Source of the DNA: UBA6623 sp965226435
GTDB lineage: Bacteria > Acidobacteriota > Terriglobia > Bryobacterales > UBA6623
Assembly (NCBI GenBank): GCA_965226435.1
Contig: CBDDCY010000007.1
Span: forward strand, 363,353 to 427,352
Length of the DNA: 64,000 nt
Reading direction: 5' to 3'
This document shows, piece after piece, positions 8,770-16,716 of this stretch (the first letter of the stretch is position 1; each line of letters starts with the position of its first letter). A program made the position numbers and the translations under genes. The notes below the pieces were generated by a model. That model saw only the letters and a list, made by a program, of their open reading frames with translations. It did not search any database and was not told the origin of the DNA.

Positions 8770-9774
8770 ATGCTCGAAACCACGCAACTGTTACGAGGAG
8801 TTCTGGGCGGCGTGTTGATGGGGTTGGCGAACCTGGTGCCCGGCATTTCGGGCGGGACGATGCTGTTGGCGGCGGGTGTGTATCCGCAATTTATCGGCGG
8901 CATTGCCGAGGTGACGACGTTGCGTTTTCGGGTGAAGACCTTGTCGTTGCTCGCGGCGGTGGGCGGCGCGGCACTGGTCGCGATCATCGCTCTGGCCGGG
9001 GTGGTGAAGGGACTGGTGATCGATCACCGTTGGGTGATGTTCAGTCTGTTTATCGGGCTGACGCTGGGAGGCGTCCCGGTCGTATGGCGGCTGTTACGGC
9101 CGGCGACGACGGCTGCCGCGGCGGGCTGCGCGGGCGGCGTGGCGCTGATGGCGTTGATGGCGTTGATGCAGCCAGGGGCGGCGGCAACGGGTGCCGGCGA
9201 GCGGGCTTACTTGATGCTGTTTCTGGCCGGCGTCGGCGGTGCTTCGGCGATGATCTTACCGGGCATTTCGGGCGGTTATATCTTATTGATTTTGGGGCAG
9301 TATCTAACGATTTTGGGAGCCGTTGCCGATACGAAGACGGCGTTGACGGCCGCGGGCGGTCCCCAGTGGGATCAGTTGACCAAGGCTTTGCATGTCTTCG
9401 TGCCGGTGGGCCTGGGAATCGTTGTCGGCGTGGTCGTGATCAGCAATCTGGTCAAAGTCTTGCTGGAACGTTTTCAGAAACCGACGCTGGGCCTGCTGCT
9501 CGGATTGTTACTGGGGGCGGTTTTGGGATTGTGGCCGTTTCAGCAGGGTGTCGCACCGGTGCCGGGGGACGTGATCAAGGGGCGTGTGATGACGGCGGAG
9601 GCGATCGCGACACTTGACCCGAAGGATTTCCCGTTGGAGAGCTTCACGCCAAGCGGCGGGCAGTGGGCCGCGGCGGCGGGATTGATCATGGGTGGCTTTC
9701 TGCTGACACAAGCGGTGGCGTTTGTGGGCGGAGGGGGAAGACCGGCGGAGGCCGCGGCGGAGGTCGAGCGATAA
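8770..9774 (+). CDS. DUF368 membrane protein, undecaprenyl-phosphate transporter type (PopT)
   Basis: 334 residues and roughly eight to ten membrane segments. The diagnostic feature of DUF368 is an inverted repeat carrying two copies of PGISGG, seen here as GLANLVPGISGGTML near residue 25 and ASAMILPGISGGYILL near residue 165. Members of this family have been assigned to recycling of undecaprenyl phosphate across the inner membrane for cell-wall and surface-polysaccharide synthesis. A transport role here is from family knowledge; the lipid substrate is inferred. Next to nagA and an amino-sugar kinase it fits an envelope-recycling neighbourhood. The exchanger gene follows 18 bases later. Confidence 0.85.
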   Translation: MLETTQLLRGVLGGVLMGLANLVPGISGGTMLLAAGVYPQFIGGIAEVTTLRFRVKTLSLLAAVGGAALVAIIALAGVVKGLVIDHRWVMFSLFIGLTLGGVPVVWRLLRPATTAAAAGCAGGVALMALMALMQPGAAATGAGERAYLMLFLAGVGGASAMILPGISGGYILLILGQYLTILGAVADTKTALTAAGGPQWDQLTKALHVFVPVGLGIVVGVVVISNLVKVLLERFQKPTLGLLLGLLLGAVLGLWPFQQGVAPVPGDVIKGRVMTAEAIATLDPKDFPLESFTPSGGQWAAAAGLIMGGFLLTQAVAFVGGGGRPAEAAAEVER

Positions 9775-9792
9775 AGCCCGTGTAATTTGGCT

Positions 9793-10833
9793 ATGGAAGG
9801 GGCTCTGCATCACTTTGTTTCCGATCTGCACGGCGGTTTACTGACGCTGGTAATCCTTGTGAGCCTGGCGGTGCTGGGCAAGGCGGCGGACTGGCTGGTG
9901 GATGAAGCCGTCACGCTGTCGGAGCGTTCGGGTATTCCGACGGTGGTAATCGGGGCGACGATTGTGAGCCTCGGGACGACCGCTCCGGAAGCCGCTGTTT
10001 CGGTGTTCGCCGCGCTGCAGGGCAGCCCGGGATTGGCTCTGGGGAACGCGGTCGGCTCGATCATCTGCGACACGGGTTTGATCTTGGGGTTGGCGTGTAT
10101 CTTGGCGCCGTTGCGGCTCGACCGCGCGATCGTCAATCGGCAAGGGTGGATCCAATTGGGAGCCGCAGTGGCGCTGGTTGCGGGGTGTTTTCCCTGGAGT
10201 AACGCCGGGCGGGTGTTCGCGGAAGGCGGGCGGCTGCCGCAATGGGTGGGCATCGTATTTCTTGTCGCGCTGGCGGTCTATATGGTGCTGTCGATCCGCT
10301 GGGCGCGCACGGGGGCGGCGACGGTGTCCGAAGAAGAGACGGACAGCGAAGCCAGCCCGATGGCCTTTGTGATCTTGAAGCTGGCCGGCTCGCTGGCGTT
10401 GGTTGTGCTGGCGGCGCAGGTTTTGATTCCGTCGGTGCAGGAGGCGGCGACGCGGATTGAAATTCCGGAAAGCATTATCGCGGCGACGCTGGTGGCTTTC
10501 GGGACCTCGTTGCCGGAATTGGTCACGGCCGTGACGGCGGCGCGGCGAGGCCACGGCGAATTGGCGGTGGGCAATGTGGTGGGCGCGGACATTCTCAACG
10601 TGCTGTTTGTCGCCGGGGCCTCGGCGGCCGTGACGCCAGCGGGTCTGATGGCCGGCGGACATTTCTTCGTAGTGCTGTTCCCGGCGATGCTGTTTATCTT
10701 GCTGACCTTCCGGATCGGGATTTTCGTCTCCGGCGACTCGTTGCGGAAGCCCTTCGGCTTTGTGCTGCTGGCTGCTTACGGCGTATACATGGTGGTAAGT
10801 TACCTGGTGCCGGGCGACGGCGCGGGCATGTGA
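9793..10833 (+). CDS. calcium/sodium:cation exchanger (CaCA family, YrbG-like)
   Basis: 346 residues from the ATG at 9793 (a TTG at 9787 adds two). Inner-membrane antiporter with the two-fold internal repeat of the CaCA superfamily. The alpha-1 repeat is VVIGATIVSLGTTAPEAAVS followed by GNAVGSIICDTGLI. The alpha-2 repeat is TLVAFGTSLPELVTAV followed by GNVVGADILNVL. The acidic residues in G-T-(S/T)-x-P-E are the expected ion ligands. The exchange ion (Ca2+, Na+ or H+) cannot be told from sequence. A polar loop around EEETDSEAS separates the halves. It probably shares a transcript with the DUF368 gene. Confidence 0.88.
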   Translation: MEGALHHFVSDLHGGLLTLVILVSLAVLGKAADWLVDEAVTLSERSGIPTVVIGATIVSLGTTAPEAAVSVFAALQGSPGLALGNAVGSIICDTGLILGLACILAPLRLDRAIVNRQGWIQLGAAVALVAGCFPWSNAGRVFAEGGRLPQWVGIVFLVALAVYMVLSIRWARTGAATVSEEETDSEASPMAFVILKLAGSLALVVLAAQVLIPSVQEAATRIEIPESIIAATLVAFGTSLPELVTAVTAARRGHGELAVGNVVGADILNVLFVAGASAAVTPAGLMAGGHFFVVLFPAMLFILLTFRIGIFVSGDSLRKPFGFVLLAAYGVYMVVSYLVPGDGAGM

Positions 10834-10879
10834 CCGAGGGTTTGCAGGTGCTGCTGTCGTGTTCGCGGCGGAGGTGGTT

Positions 10880-11476
10880 ATGGTGGACCTGACGCGCTGC
10901 AGTGCAACGACGCGGGATATTCTCAATTCGGCCGAGAGGGGAGAGCGGGTAATGCCGTTGGCCCCGGCGGGTCCGTTGGCGGGTGAGGGTTTGGAGCGTT
11001 TGCGGGCCGTGTCGGCGGAGGAATTACTCGGTGGTCCGGTTGCGTCACGAGAGTTCGCCGATTGCGTTCGGAGCGCGTTGTTTCTCTATTTCTCGGCGAT
11101 CGACGAATCGCATACGATTTCCCAATCGATTGGTTCGGCGACGGGCAGCTTTCTGCACGGCATCATGCACCGGCAGGAGCCGGACTTTCCCAACTCGAAA
11201 TATTGGTTTCGGCGAGTGGGTCGGCATGAGCTCTTCCCTGTATTGCGGGAAGCCGCGATCGAGCATTCGCGGTCGACTGGAGATGCGCCTGCCGAGCGCT
11301 TGGCGTTGGCGATCGAAAGCCGCGCGGAATGGGACCCTTTTGGGTTTGTGGATCAGTGCGAGGCGGTCGAGCGGGGGCGCGATGCCGAGTTGGAGGGAGC
11401 GCTGATGAATGTGCAGCGGGTTGAGTGGGGGGTTGTTTTCGAATATTGCCTGCGGCGGGCGGGCGGAGACGAGTGA
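10880..11476 (+). CDS. conserved protein of unknown function with HGIMHR..DF..YWFRR motif
   Basis: 198 residues from the ATG at 10880; an in-frame GTG at 10859 would add seven. No known domain recognised and no signal peptide or membrane segment. The core motif SFLHGIMHRQEPDFPNSKYW followed by FRRVGRHELFP is dense in histidine, arginine, aspartate and aromatic residues, the pattern of an active or ligand-binding site. I recall similar motifs in uncharacterised proteins of Acidobacteria and Planctomycetes. Its stop (11474-11476) is one base before the ATG of the amino-sugar kinase, so the two are almost certainly translated from one mRNA, which suggests a role in sugar or cell-wall turnover. 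Function unknown. Confidence 0.6.
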   Translation: MVDLTRCSATTRDILNSAERGERVMPLAPAGPLAGEGLERLRAVSAEELLGGPVASREFADCVRSALFLYFSAIDESHTISQSIGSATGSFLHGIMHRQEPDFPNSKYWFRRVGRHELFPVLREAAIEHSRSTGDAPAERLALAIESRAEWDPFGFVDQCEAVERGRDAELEGALMNVQRVEWGVVFEYCLRRAGGDE

Positions 11477-11477
11477 G

Positions 11478-12422
11478 ATGAATCCGGCGACTGATGCCTC
11501 GCCGGGCGGCGGTCGATATTTCTTGGGTCTTGACGGGGGGCAATCGCATACCGCGGTCCTCATTGGCGACGAGGGCGGGCAGGTCATTGGAACGGGGTCG
11601 GCGGGGCCGGCGAACCGCGGGGGCTCTGAAAATACCCAAGCGAAAACGGAAGCGGCGATCGACGAGGCTCTTTCGAGCGCGCTCGATGACGCCGGGCTCG
11701 ACGGGGCTGTTCGTTTCGCGGCGGCCTGTTGCGGTATGAGCGGCGGTGCCGAGGCGGCTCGCGGGCTTCTTTCCCGGCGAATTCCCGCCGACCAGTTGGA
11801 AGTTGTGACCGACGCGCAAATCGCGCTGTGGGGCGCCATTGAATGTACGCCGGGGATCGTGGTGATCGCCGGGACCGGTTCGATCGCTTGGGGCGAAGAC
11901 GGGGCGGGAAAGACCGCTCGGGCCGGCGGTTGGGGGTATGCTTTCGGGGACGAGGGCGGAGGGTTCGACATAGTTCGACGGGCGATGCGGGCTGGGCTGA
12001 AAGCCGAAGAGGGCTGGGGTGCGGAGACGAGCTTGCGGGCTTTGTTTCTCGAACACGTCGGCGCCTCGAAGATGAACGGCTTGCTGCACCGATTCTATGC
12101 CGATGGGCTGCGTCGAGATGAGATTGCCACTCTTGCGCCGTTGGTCGACCAGGCGGCGGAGGGAGGCGACGAGGCCGCGCGGGAGATTTTGCTTGGGTCG
12201 GGGCGGGATTTGGCTCGGCTCGCCGAGGCGGTGCGGGGGCAGTTGTTCGCTAACAACGAGACGGTCACGATTGCCTACTCAGGCGGCGTGTTTCGGTCAG
12301 CGTGGGTGCTGGAGGCCTTTCGCGAGAGGTTGACAAAAGAGCGGGAACGCAACCACGTCACGGCGCCGTTGCGGTCGCCGGCGCACGGGGCGTTGCTGCG
12401 AGCTTGGCGGTCGAAGGGCTGA
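11478..12422 (+). CDS. BadF/BadG/BcrA/BcrD ATPase family kinase, N-acetylglucosamine kinase-like
   Basis: 314 residues from the ATG at 11478. The ASKHA-fold ATPase signature is complete: phosphate-1 loop FLGLDGGQSHTAVLI, a middle segment VTDAQIALWGA, phosphate-2/adenosine region GIVVIAGTGSIAWG, GGWGYAFGDEGGGF, and a late adenosine loop VTIAYSGGVF. Members with this layout include eukaryotic-type GlcNAc kinases and bacterial glucosamine or MurNAc kinases. With nagA nearby it would make GlcNAc-6-phosphate from recycled or external GlcNAc. The sugar is inferred from context. Longer starts to 11409 run into the preceding gene and are rejected. Confidence 0.82.
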   Translation: MNPATDASPGGGRYFLGLDGGQSHTAVLIGDEGGQVIGTGSAGPANRGGSENTQAKTEAAIDEALSSALDDAGLDGAVRFAAACCGMSGGAEAARGLLSRRIPADQLEVVTDAQIALWGAIECTPGIVVIAGTGSIAWGEDGAGKTARAGGWGYAFGDEGGGFDIVRRAMRAGLKAEEGWGAETSLRALFLEHVGASKMNGLLHRFYADGLRRDEIATLAPLVDQAAEGGDEAAREILLGSGRDLARLAEAVRGQLFANNETVTIAYSGGVFRSAWVLEAFRERLTKERERNHVTAPLRSPAHGALLRAWRSKG

Positions 12423-12462
12423 CCGCCTGCCCTTGCTCTTGGGCGGGTGGGCTTGGAAGGAG

Positions 12463-12770
12463 AGAGGGACCGGCCGTTTGGCGGCCGGTCTTGGGTCCCG
12501 CCACAGGCCCCCGAACGACCGCGAGAGCGGTCGTTCGGCCAAGTGCAGGGAGACGGTGGGGGCGAATGTTGGCGATCCCTGGGCTTGCGCCCAGGGCCAG
12601 TATTAATTCGGGACGTGGTGTGCGCGCGAATTGTCGTTCCTGTTGGTTACCGGCCGGATTGGGGGAGGGCAGGTCGGGAGACCTGCCCCATTGCAAGCCT
12701 CCGCCGAGAGCTGGAGAATGAAGAAACTCCAGCCCCACGGCTGAAGCCGCGGGCTAAATTCCGGGGATCC
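12463..12770 (+). repeat. multi-hairpin composite repeat, copy 2
   Basis: The 398-base gap between the kinase and mutM is filled by stacked hairpins. In order: GACCGGCC/GGCCGGTC near 12467-12490, GAACGACCGC/GCGGTCGTTC near 12512-12537, CCCTGGGC/GCCCAGGG near 12579-12597, and GGGCAGGTC/GACCTGCCC near 12667-12689. These are the same four modules, in the same order and similar spacing, as 922-1141. A fifth hairpin (CCCACGGCTGAAGCCGCGGG) follows at about 12733-12752. No coding potential. Confidence 0.75.
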
Positions 12771-12820
12771 TACGGAGCCTGTGTTTGATCCCGGATGAGT
12801 GATCGTGGGAAGCTGGTCGC

Positions 12821-13849
12821 GTGCCGGAGTTGCCTGATGTCGTCGTTTACATCGAAGCGCTCGAGAAGCGGATTGTCGGCGAGCGCCTCGATGATGTGCG
12901 ACTCAAGAGCCCATTCTTGCTAAGGACCGCGCAGCCGCCGATCGAGGCCGCGCACGGGAAAAAGGTTCGGGGGCTGCGGAGATTGGGGAAGAGGATTGCG
13001 ATCGGCCTGGATGGGGACCTCTGGCTGGTGCTGCACTTGATGATCGCCGGGCGGCTGCATTGGGCCGGCGAAAAAATGGGGGACAGTCCACTTCGCGCCA
13101 AGCGGGTCGTCGATTCGAAAGAACTTGGTCGGACGGCGCTCGGTACAGTCCCCGTTTTTTCACAGCCCCAACGAAAGGCGGCGCGGGCGGCGATTCCGAG
13201 CGGTCGGCGTGGCTTGGCGGCGTTCGACTTTTCCTCGGGCACATTGCTTTTGACCGAGGCCGGGTCGAAGAAGCGGGCGTCTTTGCGGGTGGTCGAGGGC
13301 GAAGAGGCTCTGCGTGCGCTTGACCCGGGCGGGCTCGAAGTTCTCGAAGCCGACTGCGACGCTTTTCGGGCGGTTCTGCAGTCGGCGAATCACACGCTGA
13401 AGCGGGCATTGACCGATCCGCGGAAGTTCAGCGGGATCGGCAACGCGTATTCCGATGAAATTCTGCATCGCGCCGGGCTGTCGCCCGTGGCGTTGACACA
13501 GAAGTTGGCCCCTGAATCGGTTAGGCGGCGGTGGGAGGCAACGCGTGAGACGTTGGGGTTTTGGGTCGCGACGCTGCGCGAGGAAGCCGGCGCCGAGTTT
13601 CCCGAGAAAGTTACGGCGTTTCGTTCGGGGATGGCGGTTCATGGGCGTTACGGAAAAGTGTGCCCTGTTTGCGCGGCGACGGTTCGGCGGATTCGCTTCG
13701 CGGCGAATGAGACGAATTATTGTCCCGGGTGCCAAACCGGAGGTAAGCTGTTGGCCGATCGCTCGCTCTCGCGGTTGCTGAAGAAAGACTGGCCGCGTAC
13801 GCCCGAGGAGATGGAGGAGCGGCTGTCGGGTGGGGATGGGACGGTTTAG
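12821..13849 (+). CDS. mutM: formamidopyrimidine-DNA glycosylase family protein with an insertion
   Basis: DNA glycosylase/AP lyase of the Fpg/Nei family that removes oxidised bases. GTG start gives MPELPDV, so the catalytic N-terminal proline and following glutamate are in place. The beta-sandwich domain has LGKRIAIGLDGDLWLVLHLM; the helix-two-turn-helix has NHTLKRALTDPRKFSGIGNAYSDEI (quoted in part: KFSGIGNAYSDEILH); the C-terminal zinc finger uses C281, C284, C301 and C304. At 342 residues it is about 50 longer than usual. The excess lies around residues 85-128, where a repeat-like element is inserted in frame between a beta-strand and RRGLAAFDF. The enzyme may be Fpg or a Nei-like paralogue; MutM is the default name. 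It may still fold if the insert is a surface loop. Confidence 0.85.
   Translation: MPELPDVVVYIEALEKRIVGERLDDVRLKSPFLLRTAQPPIEAAHGKKVRGLRRLGKRIAIGLDGDLWLVLHLMIAGRLHWAGEKMGDSPLRAKRVVDSKELGRTALGTVPVFSQPQRKAARAAIPSGRRGLAAFDFSSGTLLLTEAGSKKRASLRVVEGEEALRALDPGGLEVLEADCDAFRAVLQSANHTLKRALTDPRKFSGIGNAYSDEILHRAGLSPVALTQKLAPESVRRRWEATRETLGFWVATLREEAGAEFPEKVTAFRSGMAVHGRYGKVCPVCAATVRRIRFAANETNYCPGCQTGGKLLADRSLSRLLKKDWPRTPEEMEERLSGGDGTV
13073..13165. repeat. inverted-terminal repeat-like insertion inside mutM
   Basis: Bounded by AAAAAATGGGGGACAGTCC on the left (13074-13092) and GGTACAGTCCCCGTTTTTT on the right (about 13141-13161), which are imperfect inverted repeats. About 90 bases, all in frame with mutM, adding roughly 30-40 residues absent from typical Fpg proteins. 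This looks like a miniature mobile repeat that became coding. Confidence 0.6.
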
Positions 13850-13867
13850 GGGGAATCTTGGACGTTT

Positions 13868-13901
13868 GCATGGGCAGGCCTGGAGACCTGCCCCACTGCG
13901 A
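13868..13901 (+). repeat. palindromic intergenic repeat, copy 4
   Basis: CATGGGCAGGCCTGGAGACC continuing to CTGCCCCACTGC, same family as 784-812 and in the orientation of copies 2, 3, 6 and 7. It starts 18 bases after the mutM stop, a position suited to 3'-end formation. Confidence 0.8.
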
Positions 13902-13930
13902 GGCAGCCTTGGAGACTCTGGATCGTTTGG

Positions 13931-13960
13931 GGTGGGCGGGCATGGAGACCTGATCCACGG
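13931..13960 (+). repeat. degenerate copy 5 of the palindromic repeat
   Basis: GTGGGCGGGCATGGAGACCT followed by GATCCACGGC: the same core with substitutions in both arms, directly after copy 4. Tandem decay of the family in one intergenic gap. Confidence 0.55.
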
Positions 13961-13993
13961 CGGGTTATACTTGGCTCGGTTCGGAGGCGTCTT

Positions 13994-16522
13994 ATGATTT
14001 GCTCGCGGTTTCCAGTCTGGGCATTGTTCTTGTTGCTTGGTTTGATTGGCGGGCCGGCGTCGGCGCAGCGGGCGGCGGTTTATCCCATGGCGAAGACCGG
14101 CGGCAACTATATGCACAGCTTCTATTTGCCGCCTCCGGCGAGTACCCCCTGGCGGCCGAGTTTTTCGCCGGACGGAAAGCAGATCGCTTTCAGCATGGCG
14201 GGGTCGATTTGGAAGATCGGCGTCGAGGACGACACAGCCTATGAGCTGACCGCCGGGGCGACTTACGATTCTTCACCGGTCTGGTCGCCCGACGGCCGCT
14301 GGATCGCCTATACGGCGGACGACGACTATCAGAGCATTAATCTCAGGCTGCTCAATGTCGCCACGGGCGAAACCTCGGCGCTGACCGAGGGGACCCACGT
14401 GAACCTCGACCCGACATGGTCGCCCGACGGCAGCCGCATTCTCCATGTTTCGACCGAGCCGGACGGTTGGTATCACTTTTATTCGTTGCCGATCGATAAC
14501 GGCCGGCCGGGCGCTCCAATCCGGTTGACTGAAGACCATCGCTTCCACAATGAGCGGCTTTATTTCGGGGCGCAGGATCTGCATATTCATCCGACGGTTT
14601 CGCCCGACGGCAAGGAGATGATCTTTGTTTCGAATCGCGGTATTTCGCTTGGCTCGGGGGCCATCTGGCGAGCGCCGATCGAGCCCGACGCGATGGCGAA
14701 AGCGACGATGATCTTGCGCGAGGAAACGCTCTATCGCACGCGTCCGCAATGGTCACCCGACGGGACACGGATTCTCTACAGCTCGCATCGCGGCAGCCAA
14801 TACAACAATCTCTATGTGTTGCCGGTCGGCGGCGGCGAGCCTTATCAGCTGACGTTCGGGGAGTGGGACCACTTCGAGCCGCGCTGGTCGCCCGACGGCG
14901 AGTCGATCGTTTATGTGTCCAATCAGCCCGGTGTTTCCGAGCTGCGACTGCTCCGGACGTTCGGTGGGGAAGACCGCGAGATTGAAATCCGTCGGCGCGT
15001 CTATCGACGGCCGATGGGAACGCTCGATGTGCGGGTCTTTGATGGCGACACGGGCCGGCCGACCGAGGCCCGCGTCTACTTGAGCGCTTCCGACGGCAAA
15101 GCCTACACGCCGCCGGACGCCTATCACCGCATTGCTTCCCGCGCGCGGCACTACGACTTCTTTCACACCCGCGGCCGTTTCGTTGTCGACGTACCCGCCG
15201 GAGAAGTTTCGATCGAGGCGATGAAGGGTTTCGAACGCCTGCCGGTGCAAGCGACCGCGACAGCGGAAGCCGGCCGTGTTACGCTCGTGCGCCTCGATCT
15301 TAAGCGCTTCACCAACTTGAAAGCGAAGGGCTGGTACAGCGGCAGCGACCACGTCCATATGAACTACGCGGGGAACCTGCACAACACGCCGGAGAACCTG
15401 CTCTTCATGGGGGCGGCGGAAGATGTGGATATGGTCGGTGAAAAGATCGCCAACAAAGACAACCGCATTTTCGACCACCAATATTTCAACGGCGCTTATG
15501 ACGAGCAGCGATCAAGCCCCGAGCGATTGCTTTCTTTCGGGGAGGAGTACCGGCCGCCCTTCCACGGCCACGTCAACTTCATCAATCTCACCAAGCACTT
15601 AATTTCGCCCTTCACGACCGGTTACGAAGGCACGGCGATCGAAAGTCTCTACCCGAGCAATACGGATATGTTTCGGTTGGGGAAGAAGCAAGGGGCGTTG
15701 ACCGGCTATGTGCATCCCTATGACAGCGACCCGGTGTCAGCCGGCTACGCGAATGCCCGCGGTTTTCCGGTCGATGTCGCGCTGGGGACGGTCGATTACA
15801 TCGAGGTCATGACCGGCGCGATGTACGCGAAACATACCTCGCGGGTGCTGCATCGCATCTTGAACTGCGGCTTCAAGATCACGCATTCGGGCGGAGAAGA
15901 TTCGATTTCGAATCTGCATCGCACGCCGGCGGTGGGCGCGGCAAGGGTGTACGCGTATCTCGGCGACAAGCTCGCATGGAGCCGCTGGGTCGATGCCATC
16001 GCGGAGGGCCGGACGTTCGTCACGAACGGGCCGCTGGTGGGGCTCGAGATCAACGGCAAGATCGCCGGTGACGAAATTCATCTTCCCGGCGAGGGTGGCT
16101 CGGTGGAAATCCACGCTCGGCTTGAGACGGCCTTCCCGGTGGAAAAGTTAGAGTTGCTTTTCAATGGGAAGGTGATCGATTCGTTCGCCATCGAAGATGG
16201 GGGCCGGCGGGCCGACGTGCGCAAGCGGGTGCAGGTAGAGACGAGCGGCTGGTTCGGGTTGCGCGCGCGAACCGAGGGGCCGGTGCATCCGATCGACGAC
16301 ACGCATTTGCACGCGGAAACCGGCGCGATCTATGTGTATACGGGTGAGCGGCCGATTCGATCGCGGGAAGACGCGGAGTATTTTGTCCGCTGGATCGACG
16401 AGATCACACGGCAGGCCGAAGCGCATCCGGGCTGGCGATCGGAGCGCGAGAAGAGTCATGTGTTGGGCCAATTTGGCGAGGCGCGGGCGATCTACGAGCA
16501 AAGGGCGCGGGAAGCGCGGTAG
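13994..16522 (+). CDS. exported TolB-type propeller fused to CehA/McbA metallohydrolase
   Basis: 842 residues with a signal peptide (hydrophobic WALFLLLGLIGGPASAQ). Residues ~45-330 hold five or six WD40-like/TolB beta-propeller blades, each with the marker SPDG or SPDGRW plus IAY/IVYVSN. A short beta domain around DVRVFDGDTGRPTEARV, similar to carboxypeptidase-regulatory or prealbumin folds, comes next. The C-terminal half resembles the CehA/McbA family of PHP-like hydrolases: GWYSGSDHVHMNY supplies metal-binding residues, then GYVHPYD, and the tail GRTFVTNGPLVGLEING. CehA and McbA are carbaryl hydrolases; the substrate here is unknown. Probably periplasmic. It precedes the PQQ-dehydrogenase region in the same direction, but a gap of about 190 bases separates them. 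Confidence 0.82.
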   Translation: MICSRFPVWALFLLLGLIGGPASAQRAAVYPMAKTGGNYMHSFYLPPPASTPWRPSFSPDGKQIAFSMAGSIWKIGVEDDTAYELTAGATYDSSPVWSPDGRWIAYTADDDYQSINLRLLNVATGETSALTEGTHVNLDPTWSPDGSRILHVSTEPDGWYHFYSLPIDNGRPGAPIRLTEDHRFHNERLYFGAQDLHIHPTVSPDGKEMIFVSNRGISLGSGAIWRAPIEPDAMAKATMILREETLYRTRPQWSPDGTRILYSSHRGSQYNNLYVLPVGGGEPYQLTFGEWDHFEPRWSPDGESIVYVSNQPGVSELRLLRTFGGEDREIEIRRRVYRRPMGTLDVRVFDGDTGRPTEARVYLSASDGKAYTPPDAYHRIASRARHYDFFHTRGRFVVDVPAGEVSIEAMKGFERLPVQATATAEAGRVTLVRLDLKRFTNLKAKGWYSGSDHVHMNYAGNLHNTPENLLFMGAAEDVDMVGEKIANKDNRIFDHQYFNGAYDEQRSSPERLLSFGEEYRPPFHGHVNFINLTKHLISPFTTGYEGTAIESLYPSNTDMFRLGKKQGALTGYVHPYDSDPVSAGYANARGFPVDVALGTVDYIEVMTGAMYAKHTSRVLHRILNCGFKITHSGGEDSISNLHRTPAVGAARVYAYLGDKLAWSRWVDAIAEGRTFVTNGPLVGLEINGKIAGDEIHLPGEGGSVEIHARLETAFPVEKLELLFNGKVIDSFAIEDGGRRADVRKRVQVETSGWFGLRARTEGPVHPIDDTHLHAETGAIYVYTGERPIRSREDAEYFVRWIDEITRQAEAHPGWRSEREKSHVLGQFGEARAIYEQRAREAR

Positions 16523-16716
16523 CGGCGCGAGACAATGCGGCACCGGTTGAGAGCGTGGACTTCCGTCCGGGTTTTCCATGCAGCGGCTCGTCGTTGTCAA
16601 GCGAGACGTGTGGCGGGATGTGCGTCCCACATTTATGTCGCACGCCCTGTCTCTATTCACGAGCGGGCCGCCGGGCCGGCTTGCTGTGTATAATCGTAAG
16701 CCGACGTGGCCGTTCG

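Noticed and set aside
8655..8987. N-terminal extension of nagA to 494 residues
   Set aside because: It overlaps the divergent DUF368 gene, is low-complexity, and NagA proteins begin near the chosen ATG.
896..12770. Possible CRISPR array because of repeated hairpins
   Set aside because: Repeats are not evenly spaced, there are no unique spacers, and no cas genes are present.
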